From Burkholderia sp. BCC0322 (GTDB lineage: Bacteria; Pseudomonadota; Gammaproteobacteria; Burkholderiales; Burkholderiaceae), in contig NZ_CADFDU010000004.1 in NCBI RefSeq assembly GCF_902833045.1, positions 248,001 through 312,000 on the forward strand: a stretch of DNA of 64,000 bases. Direction: 5' to 3'. Each line of letters opens with the position of its first letter. Position 1 is the stretch's first letter. The notes beneath the pieces are model-generated. The model was not told where the DNA came from. It saw only the letters and a program-made list of their open reading frames with translations, and did no database searches. Shown here in pieces: positions 51,925 through 60,694 of this stretch. Both the position numbers and the translations under genes were made by a program.

Positions 51925-52842
51925 ATGAAAATTCATCAATTGCGCGCGCTCGTCGCAGTCACGACGGCCGGCAGCATCAAGGCCGCGGCCCGGACCCTGC
52001 ACGTCACGCAGCCGGCCATCAGCAAGGCGATCCAGGAACTGGAGAACGAGTTCGGCCTACCGCTCCTCGAGCGCAAGCCGTGGGGCGTCGTGCCGACACC
52101 GGAAGGCGACGCGCTGCTGGGGCGCGCGCAGGCTGTCGTGCGCGAGCTCGAACGGGCGAGCGAGGACATGGCGCACATGAAGGGGCTGCGAGATGGGCGG
52201 CTCGTGATCGGCTTCACACCGATCGTCGCGGTGACGGGCTTTGCCGAGGCCTACGCCGCGTTTCGCCGCCGCTGGCCGAACGTCGAGTGCGAACTGCGTG
52301 AACTGACGTTCAACCTGCTCTCGGAACAGTTGCGCAATCGCACGCTCGATCTCGCCTTCGTCGCCGTCACGGGCCCCATTGCCGAGTCGGTCGACATCAA
52401 GGCGATCCGCACGTTCGACACCGCGTTCGTCACCCGTGAGAACGGACGCTTTGCGGGCGCGACATCGCTCGACGCGCTGCGCGATGCGGAATGGATCCAC
52501 GCCGATGCGAGCGACAACTTCCCCGCGTATATCCGTGACCTGCATGCGCACGCGGGCCTGCCCCCGCCGCGCTGCATCACGCGCTGCACGTCGTATGCGC
52601 TGTTCTACAGCCTGATGATGACCAACGATGCGATTTTCTCGTGGACCCGGCTCTCGCTCGCGGAAACCGTGTTCGGCCAGAAGCTGACGCCGCTGCCGTT
52701 ACCGATGTCGCCGCCACCGCTGCAGTTGTACCGGCTCACGCCGCCGGGGCTGCAACTGACGCGGCCCGCGGCCGACTTTCTTGCACACGTGGAAGCCGCG
52801 TTCGCATCGCTGCCGTTTACCGGAAGCACGGCTTTGCGCTGA
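51925..52842 (+). CDS. LysR-family transcriptional regulator
   Basis: The 305-residue LTTR has the N-terminal HTH MKIHQLRALVAVTTAGSIKAAARTLHVTQPAISKAIQELENEFGLPLLERKPWGVVPTPEG and a periplasmic-binding-protein-like effector domain from about residue 92. ATG 51925 begins the HTH exactly as in other members. It is divergent from the amidohydrolase-porin-symporter operon, the standard LTTR arrangement, and probably activates it with the substrate as co-inducer. Confidence 0.93.
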   Translation: MKIHQLRALVAVTTAGSIKAAARTLHVTQPAISKAIQELENEFGLPLLERKPWGVVPTPEGDALLGRAQAVVRELERASEDMAHMKGLRDGRLVIGFTPIVAVTGFAEAYAAFRRRWPNVECELRELTFNLLSEQLRNRTLDLAFVAVTGPIAESVDIKAIRTFDTAFVTRENGRFAGATSLDALRDAEWIHADASDNFPAYIRDLHAHAGLPPPRCITRCTSYALFYSLMMTNDAIFSWTRLSLAETVFGQKLTPLPLPMSPPPLQLYRLTPPGLQLTRPAADFLAHVEAAFASLPFTGSTALR

Positions 52843-52887
52843 CGCCGGACTGGGCCGCGGCCGGCACCGTGATTCGCCGGGCCTGCG

Positions 52888-53415
52888 TCAGCCCGGAACA
52901 CGCAACCGCATGAATACGCGCTGTGTCTCGTCGAGCCCGAGCGACACGTGATACGCGCGAATGGTACGCAGCATGTCGTCGAGCATCGCGTCGTCGAGCA
53001 CCTCGAAACCCAGGCGCGCGTAGTACGGCGCATTCCACGGCGCATCGCGAAACGTCGACAGCACGACCTCCGCGATACCTTCCTGCGCGGCGCGCGCCGT
53101 CACCTGTTCGATCAGGCGCGCGCCGATCCGCTGTCCCGCATGCGACGGCGCGACATCCAGTTCTTCCAGATAAAGCCGCTGCGCATCGAGCAGCCGGTAA
53201 AACGCGAAGCCGACGCACGCGCCCCGCGCATCGACCGCCACGTACGCGCGAGCGTCGTCGATGCGCGCGAGCACGGCGGCCGTGTCGGTCGGCTCGGCGT
53301 CGGCGATCTCGGCCATGCCGATGTCGCGAAAACGCTGCGCGGCGGCGACTTCCACGGCGGCCATCGCGGCCGCGTCTTCCCGCGTGGCGGGACGGATCAG
53401 GATCGATGCAGTCAT
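52888..53415 (-). CDS. GNAT-family N-acetyltransferase
   Basis: The 175-residue protein has the GNAT fold, with YLEELDVAPSHAGQRIGARLIEQV (acetyl-CoA pyrophosphate-binding motif A) and APYYARLGFEVLD (motif B). The substrate is unknown. It is convergent with lysR and divergent from the LysE-type exporter, so the two outward genes may share control, since acetyltransferases and amino-acid exporters are often paired. Confidence 0.88.
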   Translation of the reverse strand: MTASILIRPATREDAAAMAAVEVAAAQRFRDIGMAEIADAEPTDTAAVLARIDDARAYVAVDARGACVGFAFYRLLDAQRLYLEELDVAPSHAGQRIGARLIEQVTARAAQEGIAEVVLSTFRDAPWNAPYYARLGFEVLDDAMLDDMLRTIRAYHVSLGLDETQRVFMRLRVPG

Positions 53416-53502
53416 GACGGCAATTCAGGCAGACAGTCTGGAACGGCCGTCACTATAATCGAAACCTCATACGTTTCGAACGCCCCACCCACGAGGTTCG
53501 TC

Positions 53503-54114
53503 ATGACGTTGTCCGCGCTCGCCGTCTTCGCCATCACCCTGCTCGTCACCGCCGGCACGCCCGGCCCGAGCGTCGCCGCGCTGGTCGCACGCGTGCTCAC
53601 GAACGGCGTGCGGGACGTGCTGCCGTTCCTCGCGGCCATGTGGCTAGGCGAAGCGCTGTGGCTCACGCTCGCGGTCGCGGGGCTGTCCGCATTCGTACGC
53701 ACGTTCGAGACGGGGCTGATCGTGCTGAAGCTGCTCGGCGTCGCGTATCTGCTGTTCCTCGCGTGGAAGATGTGGGCCGCGCCGACGGAAACGGACGCCG
53801 ACGCGTTGCCGCGCGGCCAGTCGCCGTGGCGCATGTTCGTCGCGGGCATGGCCGTCACGCTCGGCAATCCGAAGATCGCAGTGTTCTATCTCGCGCTGCT
53901 GCCGACCCTCGTCGACCTCACGCACGTGGGGGTGACCGCGTGGGCCGAACTGGTCGGCACGATGCTCACGGTCCTGATCCTGGCCGACTGCTTCTGGTCG
54001 CTGCTTGCGTCACGCGCACGGGCATTCCTGACGTCGGCGCGCGCGAAACGCATTGCCAACCGCACGAGCGCGACCGCGATGGCTGGTGCGGCGGTAGCGA
54101 TCGCGACACGCTGA
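53503..54114 (+). CDS. LysE/RhtB-family amino-acid exporter
   Basis: The 203-residue, about six-helix membrane protein has the family start LAVFAITLLVTAGTPGPSVAALVARVLTNGVRDVLPFLAAMWLGEALW (TPGP motif) and GMAVTLGNPKIAVFYLALLPTLVD. It exports amino acids or related metabolites by proton antiport. The start at 53503 gives the canonical short N-terminus; longer in-frame upstream sequence belongs to the divergent GNAT gene's strand and is ignored. Confidence 0.9.
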   Translation: MTLSALAVFAITLLVTAGTPGPSVAALVARVLTNGVRDVLPFLAAMWLGEALWLTLAVAGLSAFVRTFETGLIVLKLLGVAYLLFLAWKMWAAPTETDADALPRGQSPWRMFVAGMAVTLGNPKIAVFYLALLPTLVDLTHVGVTAWAELVGTMLTVLILADCFWSLLASRARAFLTSARAKRIANRTSATAMAGAAVAIATR

Positions 54115-54157
54115 ACGGCGCCCCGCCGCACGCCACGGCATCGCCTGAGGGCCCGCC

Positions 54158-54523
54158 ATGTCACAACTCGGCGCACTGCCTCCCGAACTCGCCGCCCAGT
54201 CGATTTCCCGTCGCGAAATCGTGCTCCCGCTCGCCGCCGCGCTCGCATGCATCGACTTCTGTGTACTGCATCGCATCCCGATCTACGGCTGGGAAGGCTG
54301 GGTTCTGACCGCCGACGGACGGGTCGGACACGGTAGCGCGCCGCAAGGCACCGTCTGCCTCGCAGACTGGCCGCTCGAGGACGCGGCCGAATTCTGCCGC
54401 CGCACGATGGTGTCCGACGCCGAGATGTGGCAGGTCGAAAATCCCGGAACGACGGACACACTGCATTTCTGCATAACGATCGGCGGCACGCCCGAATCGC
54501 TGCGCTCGCGCGGCCGTACCTGA
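54158..54523 (+). CDS. hypothetical protein, 121 residues
   Basis: The product has no signal peptide or clear domain. The central part (LPLAAALACIDFCVLHRIPIYGWEGWVLTADGRVGHGSAPQGTVCLADWPLEDAAEFCRRTM) looks like a real soluble protein with four Cys residues. It starts 43 bp after the LysE gene and could be co-transcribed with it. No family is recognised with confidence. Confidence 0.65.
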   Translation: MSQLGALPPELAAQSISRREIVLPLAAALACIDFCVLHRIPIYGWEGWVLTADGRVGHGSAPQGTVCLADWPLEDAAEFCRRTMVSDAEMWQVENPGTTDTLHFCITIGGTPESLRSRGRT

Positions 54524-54572
54524 CCAGCAAACCCGAACGGAAGTCCGCTCACCGCACCGGAAGGGAATCGAC

Positions 54573-55529
54573 ATGAAAACCTGGCTCCCCGCTGTCCTGC
54601 TCTGCCTGGCCACCACGGTCGCGCACGCGGCCGGTATCAAGTTCGTCAGCATCCCGGCCGATGCAGCCGGCCCCGAGCTGCGCGCGGCCATCTGGACACC
54701 ATGCGCGGCACCCGCGCAATCGCTCACGATCGGCCCGTTCCTGCTGAAAGGGCAACGCAACTGTCCGACCGTCGGCGACAAGCTGCCGCTCGTCGTGATT
54801 TCGCACGGCCATGCCGGCACGTACCTCGGGCATCACGACCTCGCCGAAACGCTGGCCGACGCGGGCTACGTCGTCGCGGCGATCAACCATCCCGGCGACA
54901 CGCATACCGACATGAGCCGCGCGGCCGACATTCGGGAGCTCGCCGAGCGGCCGGAGGACATCAAGCGTCTCGTCGACTACATGCTGGCAAACGGGCCCGA
55001 CGCCGCGCATATCGACCCCGCGCGGATCGGCTTCTTCGGCTTTTCGCGCGGCGGCTATACGGGCCTCGTGCTGGCCGGCGCCAATCCGGATTTCGTCCAT
55101 GCGCGGATCGCCTGCCCCGACCCGACCTGGCTGATCTGCAAGCAGATACGCGACCATGACCTGCCGCCCCAACCGCTGACGCACGACCCGCGGATCAAGG
55201 CCTACGTGATCGCCGACCCGATGAACGAATTCCCGACCGCCGATTCGCTGAAGGACGTGCACGCGCCGATCCAGCTCTGGGGGTCCGAAGCCGGCGGCGA
55301 CGGCGTCGAACCGGAAACGGTCCCCGCGCTGGCCAGCATGCTGCCGCAACGACCGGAATTCCACGTCGTGCCGAATTCCGCGCATTTCGCGTTTCTCGCG
55401 CCGTGCCCCGAACAACTGGCGCACACCTCGCCTGAAATCTGCACCGATGCGAAGGGATTCGATCGCGCGGCATTCCACGAGACGCTCGACGCGAAGGTGC
55501 TCGCGTTCTTCGGCGCCAATCTCCGCTAG
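54573..55529 (+). CDS. secreted alpha/beta hydrolase
   Basis: The 318-residue protein has a signal peptide (MKTWLPAVLLCLATTVAHA), an oxyanion segment PLVVISHGHAGTYLGHHDLAETLADAGYVVAAINHPGD, nucleophile elbow GFSRGG near residues 154-159 and a C-terminal PNSAHFAFLAPC with the catalytic His. It resembles PAF-acetylhydrolase/dienelactone-hydrolase-like enzymes; the substrate is unknown. It ends head-to-head with the PI-PLC gene, the two stop codons sharing the CTAG at 55526-55529. Confidence 0.85.
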   Translation: MKTWLPAVLLCLATTVAHAAGIKFVSIPADAAGPELRAAIWTPCAAPAQSLTIGPFLLKGQRNCPTVGDKLPLVVISHGHAGTYLGHHDLAETLADAGYVVAAINHPGDTHTDMSRAADIRELAERPEDIKRLVDYMLANGPDAAHIDPARIGFFGFSRGGYTGLVLAGANPDFVHARIACPDPTWLICKQIRDHDLPPQPLTHDPRIKAYVIADPMNEFPTADSLKDVHAPIQLWGSEAGGDGVEPETVPALASMLPQRPEFHVVPNSAHFAFLAPCPEQLAHTSPEICTDAKGFDRAAFHETLDAKVLAFFGANLR

Positions 55530-56446
55530 CAGCGAAACGTCTTGCGCCAGACGCCCGGCACCGGCGCATGGTCGTTGCACGCGATCAGCGCGCGCACCAG
55601 CGCCCAGTCGTCGTCATCGCAGAAGTCGAGCAGCATCGCGCCAACCAGGCCGCGCTGCTCGCGCAGCCGTTCGGCCAGCCGCGCATGAATGCCCCGCACC
55701 CTGCCGTCGCCGTGCGCGACCACCGACGGATTCGCACCCATCCCGGTTCCGCTGCAGAAGTTGATCGCCCAGCGGCCGCTGTCCGGCGACGGCAGGTCCG
55801 TCAGCAGCGCGTCGATCGCACGCCACTTCCAGCCGATCGACGCGGCCACCGGCACGCGATATTCGTCCTGGATCACGAATCCGCCATCGGGATGGTCTAT
55901 CGTGAACGTCGCGTTGTCGGGCCACGCGGTCAGGTCGATGCCGAGCGGCCGGCCGCTGCGAAAGCGGCGCAGCAGCACGATTGCGCCGCGCACGTCGCCG
56001 AGCGCGGGCAACGTGCCGCCGGCATGCCAGCGCAGCCGCGGATGCCGCGCGCGATGCGCGTCGAACGTCGCATCGAAACTGCGCGTACACGCGTGCGCCG
56101 GCCATTCATCCTTCACCGACATCACGATGCATTCGCGCGGATGCGTTTCGAGAAACCGCGCACAGGTTGCCAGCACGTCGTCGAACGTCATGCCGAGCGC
56201 GATGCCGCCATGATGGATGTCGAATGCATCGCGCACGTGCCGACAGCGGATGTCGAGCAGCCGCACGCCATGCGCGAGTTGCGCATCGAGCGGCGCACGC
56301 TGGGTGCGCACGAGCAAATCGTCGACGGTATACGCACAGGTGTCATGGCTGCCCGGTAGGGTCAGCGTATGCAGCAGCCGCGCATCGTCGAGCGCCGACA
56401 TCCAGTCGGCGAGCGGCGTGCACGTATCGTGGCTCGAAGGGATCAT
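55526..56446 (-). CDS. phosphatidylinositol-specific phospholipase C domain protein without signal peptide
   Basis: The 306-residue PI-PLC X-domain protein has LPGSHDTCAY (first catalytic His), DIRCRH (substrate Arg/Asp), DIHHGGI (second His) and VMSVKDEW. The late LLDFCDDDDW probably ends the barrel. Such enzymes cleave phosphatidylinositol or glycerophosphoinositol-like substrates. No signal peptide or membrane segment is visible, unlike secreted bacterial PI-PLCs. A start at ATG 56446 leaves only 6 bp to the divergent lacI start; ATG 56401 is an alternative that keeps all catalytic motifs. Confidence 0.82.
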   Translation of the reverse strand: MIPSSHDTCTPLADWMSALDDARLLHTLTLPGSHDTCAYTVDDLLVRTQRAPLDAQLAHGVRLLDIRCRHVRDAFDIHHGGIALGMTFDDVLATCARFLETHPRECIVMSVKDEWPAHACTRSFDATFDAHRARHPRLRWHAGGTLPALGDVRGAIVLLRRFRSGRPLGIDLTAWPDNATFTIDHPDGGFVIQDEYRVPVAASIGWKWRAIDALLTDLPSPDSGRWAINFCSGTGMGANPSVVAHGDGRVRGIHARLAERLREQRGLVGAMLLDFCDDDDWALVRALIACNDHAPVPGVWRKTFRC

Positions 56447-56452
56447 GAATCG

Positions 56453-57475
56453 ATGAATGACAAGGAAAGAAAGCCGTGGGTCACGGCGTCGGATGTCGCG
56501 GCACGCGCCGGCGTGTCGCGCTCCGCGGTATCGCGTGCATTCTCGCCGACGGCGAGCATCGCCCCGCAGACGCGTGAACGCGTGATGGTCGCCGCGCGCG
56601 CGCTCGGCTACCAGGTCAACCTGATCGCACGCGACATGATCACGCAGCGCAGCAGCATGATCGGCGTCGTGACGGCCGGGTTCGAGAATCCGTTTCGCGC
56701 GCGGTTGCTGTCGGACCTGATGGCCGCGCTCGGGCAGCGCGCGCTCACGCCGCTCGTGACCAATGCGGAAGATCCGCGCCAGGTCCGGCAATCGCTCGAA
56801 CAGTTGCTCAGCTACCGGATCGCGGGCCTCGTGATGACGTCCGCGTCGCCGCCGCTGTCGGTCGCGCAGCAGTATCTCGAACACCGTATCCCGGTCGTGA
56901 TGATCAACCGCGAGGCGAACCTGCCGGGCGCGGACATCGTCGTCAGCGACAACGCGGCGGGCGCCGTCCATGCGGCGCAGCGGCTCGTGCAAGCCGGCGC
57001 GCGCCGGCTCGCGTTCGTCGGGCCGCGCGGCGCGAGCTACAGCGCGCAGTCGCGTGCCGCCGCGTTCGAACAGGCGATCGGGCGCGGCGACGTATTCGAT
57101 GCAACGCTCGCGCACGTGCTCGACACGCCGTCCGACACCCATGCAAGCGGCATCGAAGCCGCGCGGCAACTGTTCGCGAACGCCAAGCGGCCCGACGGCG
57201 TGTTCTGCTCGTCGGACCTGCTCGCGCTCGGCGTGATCGACGTCGCACGCAGCGAATTCGGATTGCGCGTACCGGACGACGTGCGCGTGATCGGCTTCGA
57301 CGACATCCCGGCCGCCGAATACGACGCGTATCGGCTCACGACGCTCCGGCAGGACACGCGCGGCCTTGCGCAGGCGGCGGTCGACCTGCTCGCCGACCGG
57401 ATGCAGACGTTCGACGGCCCGTCGCGCACGCGCATCGTACCGGTCACGCAGGTGATGCGGGCCAGCTGCGCATAA
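56453..57475 (+). CDS. LacI-family transcriptional regulator
   Basis: The 340-residue protein has the N-terminal LacI HTH and hinge (VTASDVAARAGVSRSAVSRAFSPTASIAPQTRERVMVAARALGYQVNLIAR) and a periplasmic-binding-protein-like ligand domain (SSMIGVVTAGFENPFRARLLSDLM...VIGFDDIPAAEYDAYRLTTLRQ). It probably represses the ABC importer encoded convergently, whose first gene is preceded by an 18-bp perfect palindrome. The inducer is likely a sugar, polyol or phosphodiester. Confidence 0.92.
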   Translation: MNDKERKPWVTASDVAARAGVSRSAVSRAFSPTASIAPQTRERVMVAARALGYQVNLIARDMITQRSSMIGVVTAGFENPFRARLLSDLMAALGQRALTPLVTNAEDPRQVRQSLEQLLSYRIAGLVMTSASPPLSVAQQYLEHRIPVVMINREANLPGADIVVSDNAAGAVHAAQRLVQAGARRLAFVGPRGASYSAQSRAAAFEQAIGRGDVFDATLAHVLDTPSDTHASGIEAARQLFANAKRPDGVFCSSDLLALGVIDVARSEFGLRVPDDVRVIGFDDIPAAEYDAYRLTTLRQDTRGLAQAAVDLLADRMQTFDGPSRTRIVPVTQVMRASCA

Positions 57476-57507
57476 CGAGGGGAGATCGGGCGCGGCGGCG
57501 CCGCGCG

Positions 57508-58368
57508 TCACTTCAGCCCGCCCGCGAACCCGCGCAACAGGTAGCGCTGCACATAGCCGGCCACGGCCAGCGTGGGCAGCGACGCCATCAGCCCCGCGCT
57601 CATCAGGTCGCCCCAGTCGATGCCGTTCTCCGTCACGTAGCCGGCAATCGCGAGCGGCAGCGTGAAGCGGCTCGGCGTCGACACGAACAGCAACGCGATC
57701 AGGAATTCGTTCCACGCGGCAATGAACACGAAGATCGCGGTCGCGATCAGCCCCGGCGCGCACAGCGGCAGCACGATCTGCACGAGCCGTCGCGCGAGCC
57801 CCGCGCCGTCGATGCAGGCCGCTTCCTCGTATTCGATCGGCACGTCGCGCACGAACGCAAGCAGCATCCAGATCGCCATCGGCAGCGCGTAGATCTGATA
57901 CGCGAGCATCAGCCCGAGCGTCGAATCGAGCAGGTGCAGCCGCTTCGCGAGCGCGAACAGCGGCACCGCGATCGTGATCGGCGGCATCAGCTTCAACGCG
58001 AGCACGAGCACCAGGAACAGCAGGTCGAGCCGCGCCGGAAAGCGCAGCCGCACGAGCGCATACGCGGCCGGAAACGCGAACGCCAGCGCGAGCAGCGTCG
58101 TGCCGAAGCCGACCAGCAGCGAATTGAACAGCGGCGCGCCGATGCCGTTGGACCATACCGATGCGAAATGCTCGAAGGTCGGCGCGGCCGGCCAGATCCG
58201 CAACGGATGATCGAGGCGTTCGAGCGACGGCATGAACGCCGCGCCGGCCATCCACAGGCACGGCAGCAGCAATAGCGCGAGCGCGACGATACGCAGCACC
58301 CACGGCATCGCGCGACCGAGAGCGGCGCCCGTTCGTGCGCCCGTGATGCCTGCCGATTGCGCCGTCAT
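57508..58368 (-). CDS. carbohydrate-type ABC transporter permease (MalG-like)
   Basis: The 286-residue inner-membrane protein has six predicted helices and the EAA loop EYEEAACIDGAGLARRLVQIVLPLCAPGLIA characteristic of MalG/UgpE-type permeases. The ATG overlaps the preceding permease stop in an ATGA. An ORF extending upstream in frame is only shadow. It forms a heterodimer with the neighbouring permease. The usual MsmX/UgpC-like ATPase is not encoded nearby. Confidence 0.9.
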   Translation of the reverse strand: MTAQSAGITGARTGAALGRAMPWVLRIVALALLLLPCLWMAGAAFMPSLERLDHPLRIWPAAPTFEHFASVWSNGIGAPLFNSLLVGFGTTLLALAFAFPAAYALVRLRFPARLDLLFLVLVLALKLMPPITIAVPLFALAKRLHLLDSTLGLMLAYQIYALPMAIWMLLAFVRDVPIEYEEAACIDGAGLARRLVQIVLPLCAPGLIATAIFVFIAAWNEFLIALLFVSTPSRFTLPLAIAGYVTENGIDWGDLMSAGLMASLPTLAVAGYVQRYLLRGFAGGLK

Positions 58369-59234
58369 GCGCGCCGCTTGCGAACCGTCTGCCATACGTA
58401 CCCCGAGACCAGCAGCGCGGACGCCGCGAGCATCAGCACCGACGCGGCACTCGCCGGCCCGACGTTGAAGAAGCGGAAGCCCGTGTCGTAGATATAGGTC
58501 GACAGCGTCTGCGTCGCGTTGCCGGGGCCGCCGCCCGTCAGCGCATAGACCTTGTCGAACAGCTTGAACGTGTCGATCGAACGCAGCAGCAGCGCGAGGC
58601 CGATCTGCGGCGCCGCGAGCGGCAGCGTGATGTCGCGCAGGCACTGCCACTCGCTCGCGCCGTCGGTGCGCGCGGCTTCGTACAGTTCCTGCGGAATCGA
58701 TTGCAGCCCGGCGAGCACGATCAGGAACGCCATCGGCGTCCACTGCCACACGTCGACGAGCGCGAGCGACCACAGGGCGAGATGCGGATCGGACAGCCAG
58801 CGCACGCCTTCGATGCCGAACGCCGCGAGCAGCGCGTTCAGGAAGCCGTCGAAGTTGAGCCAGTTGCGCCAGATCGCCGAGCACACGAGCGTGGACAGCA
58901 TCATTGGCAGGATCGCGAGCGGCAGCGCGATGCGCCGACCCGGAAACGCGCGCACGAACAGCAGCGCGAGGCCGAAGCCCAGCGCGACTTCGGCGAGCGA
59001 TGCCACGATCGTGAAGCGCAGCGTATTGCCGAAGCCGGCCGTGAACCCGTCGTCGCCGAGCACCGCGCGATAGTTCGCGAGCCCGGCAAACGCGCGCCGG
59101 CCGGCCGAGTAGTCGACCTGGCAGAACGAGTCGATCAGCACCTGCGCGACCGGATACAGCGCGAGCGCGGTGAGCACCAGCAGCGCGGGCCCGAGCAGCG
59201 CGACGAACGGCAGGCTGCGGCCGAAGGCTTTCAT
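58365..59234 (-). CDS. carbohydrate-type ABC transporter permease (MalF/UgpA-like)
   Basis: The 289-residue six-helix permease begins LPFVALLGPALLVLTALALYPVAQVLIDSF and has the EAA motif ELYEAARTDGASEWQCLRDITLPLAAPQIG, then KLFDKVYALTGGGPGNATQTLSTYIYDTGF. It pairs with the MalG-like partner at 57508. It lies 34 bp after the binding-protein gene in the same operon. Confidence 0.92.
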   Translation of the reverse strand: MKAFGRSLPFVALLGPALLVLTALALYPVAQVLIDSFCQVDYSAGRRAFAGLANYRAVLGDDGFTAGFGNTLRFTIVASLAEVALGFGLALLFVRAFPGRRIALPLAILPMMLSTLVCSAIWRNWLNFDGFLNALLAAFGIEGVRWLSDPHLALWSLALVDVWQWTPMAFLIVLAGLQSIPQELYEAARTDGASEWQCLRDITLPLAAPQIGLALLLRSIDTFKLFDKVYALTGGGPGNATQTLSTYIYDTGFRFFNVGPASAASVLMLAASALLVSGYVWQTVRKRRA

Positions 59235-59268
59235 GCGCTGTGCCCCGGCGAGGGTTCGAGGCGCGCCG

Positions 59269-60507
59269 TCACTTGCCGGCCGCGACCGTCGCCTGCGCGA
59301 TCTTCTGCTGCGCCTGGCGTAGCGCGGCGTCGGGCGCGGCCTGCCCCGTCAGCGCGAGCTGCAGCTGGTCGCCGAGAATGCTCTCGACCTGCTGCCAGTC
59401 CTTCACGCGCGGCCGCGCCCGGCCCGCTTCGAGCGCCTTCAGCTGATCCGGATACCAGCGGTACTGGCGCACCAGCGCCGGATCGTTGAACACGCTGCGG
59501 CGGGTCGGCGGAATGCCGATGCCGGCGAGGCGCGTCTGCGTGTCGCGGTTGGTCAGGTACGCCAGGAAATCCTGCGCGAGCTTCGCGTGCGGCGCGTCCT
59601 TCGGAATGCCCATCTGCCAGATGCCGAGCATCGGCGCCGGGCCCGCGGTCTGCCCGGGCGGCGGCTGCAGCGCGATCTGCCCGACCACGCGCGACTGCTT
59701 CGGATCGTCGAGCGCCGGCACCCATGCCGGCCACACCTCGATCGACTGCGCGGCCGTGCCGCGCTGCAACGCATCGCGCACTTCCGCCGCGCCGTACACG
59801 TCGACATCCTTCGGCGCGGACGCCTTCAGCGCGAGGAAGGTCTTCAGCGCGGCCTGCGCTTCGCGCGAATCGATCGTCACGTTGCCGGCATGGTCGAACA
59901 CGTCGCCGCCGTAGGCCCACAGGATCGGCAGGAAGCCCGTCACGACCGGGTTGCCCTTCGTGCCGCGGAACACGACGCCCGACACGCTCTTGTCCGCGCC
60001 GCCGACGGTCTGCGCGATCTTCAGCACGTCGTCCCAGTTGCGCGGCGGCTGCAGCTTGTACTTCGCGAGCAGATCCTTGCGGTACGCGAACATCTCGACG
60101 TTGCCGACGATCGGCAGCGCGTACAGCGCGCCGGCCGCGTTGCGGCCGAGCGCGACCGTGGACGGCACGAGATCGGCGTCCGCGAGCGACGCGGGCAGCG
60201 GCTTCAACCAGCCGTTGCCGATGAATTCGGGCGCCCACGTGTCGTCCATCATCACGAGGTCGTACGCGCCGGTGCCTTCGCGCATCGACAGCTTGAGCTT
60301 CTGGTACAGGTTCGCGTTCGGCAGCTTGAGCAGTTCGATCTCGGTGCCCGGGTGCAGCTTGTTGAAGCCGGCGACGGCGTCGGCCAGCCCCTTGCCGTAG
60401 ATATCGTCGCGGCCCGCGATGACGAGATCCGCGGCAACGGCGTGCGTGGCGGCGAAGGACAGCGCAAGGGCGGCGGACAGCGCGCGCAGGCGGCTCAGCA
60501 AGGTCAT
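59269..60507 (-). CDS. ABC transporter extracellular solute-binding protein (family 1)
   Basis: The 412-residue periplasmic protein has a signal peptide (LRALSAALALSFAATHAVAA) and a family-1 solute-binding fold (NKLHPGTEIELLKLPNANLYQKLKLSMREGTGAYDLVMMDDTWAPEFIGNGWLKPL). It captures a sugar, polyol or phosphodiester and delivers it to the two permeases. It heads a binding protein-permease-permease operon with no ATPase. An 18-bp palindrome upstream of the start is the probable LacI operator. Start ATG 60507. Confidence 0.9.
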   Translation of the reverse strand: MTLLSRLRALSAALALSFAATHAVAADLVIAGRDDIYGKGLADAVAGFNKLHPGTEIELLKLPNANLYQKLKLSMREGTGAYDLVMMDDTWAPEFIGNGWLKPLPASLADADLVPSTVALGRNAAGALYALPIVGNVEMFAYRKDLLAKYKLQPPRNWDDVLKIAQTVGGADKSVSGVVFRGTKGNPVVTGFLPILWAYGGDVFDHAGNVTIDSREAQAALKTFLALKASAPKDVDVYGAAEVRDALQRGTAAQSIEVWPAWVPALDDPKQSRVVGQIALQPPPGQTAGPAPMLGIWQMGIPKDAPHAKLAQDFLAYLTNRDTQTRLAGIGIPPTRRSVFNDPALVRQYRWYPDQLKALEAGRARPRVKDWQQVESILGDQLQLALTGQAAPDAALRQAQQKIAQATVAAGK

Positions 60508-60546
60508 GAGGTCTCTCTCGTTCGGCGTGGTGGCGGGACGGCCGGG

Positions 60547-60566
60547 CGTTGCACACGTGTGCAACG
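60547..60566. promoter_or_regulatory. perfect palindrome, probable LacI-family operator
   Basis: GTTGCACACGTGTGCAAC (60548-60565) is a perfect 18-bp dyad, extended by one flanking C/G pair on each side. It lies about 40 bp upstream of the binding-protein start. Its centre CACGTG and length are typical of LacI/GalR-family operators, and the lacI gene is in the same cluster. Confidence 0.75.
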
Positions 60567-60694
60567 CGGGGGATACTTCCGGCCGCCTGTAGCGAACGCC
60601 ATTGTTCACGCCGATCGTTAAGAATTTATGGCACGCGGCGGAAGAGGCAGCCGCCGGGCCCGGCCACCCCGCCCGCCCGATCGCCCCGGCACCG

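Noticed and set aside
55526..58303. A 925-codon frame linking permease-antiphase sequence to PI-PLC
   Set aside because: The PI-PLC begins with its own motifs near 56400; the upstream part is Arg/Ala-rich shadow overlapping lacI and the permease.
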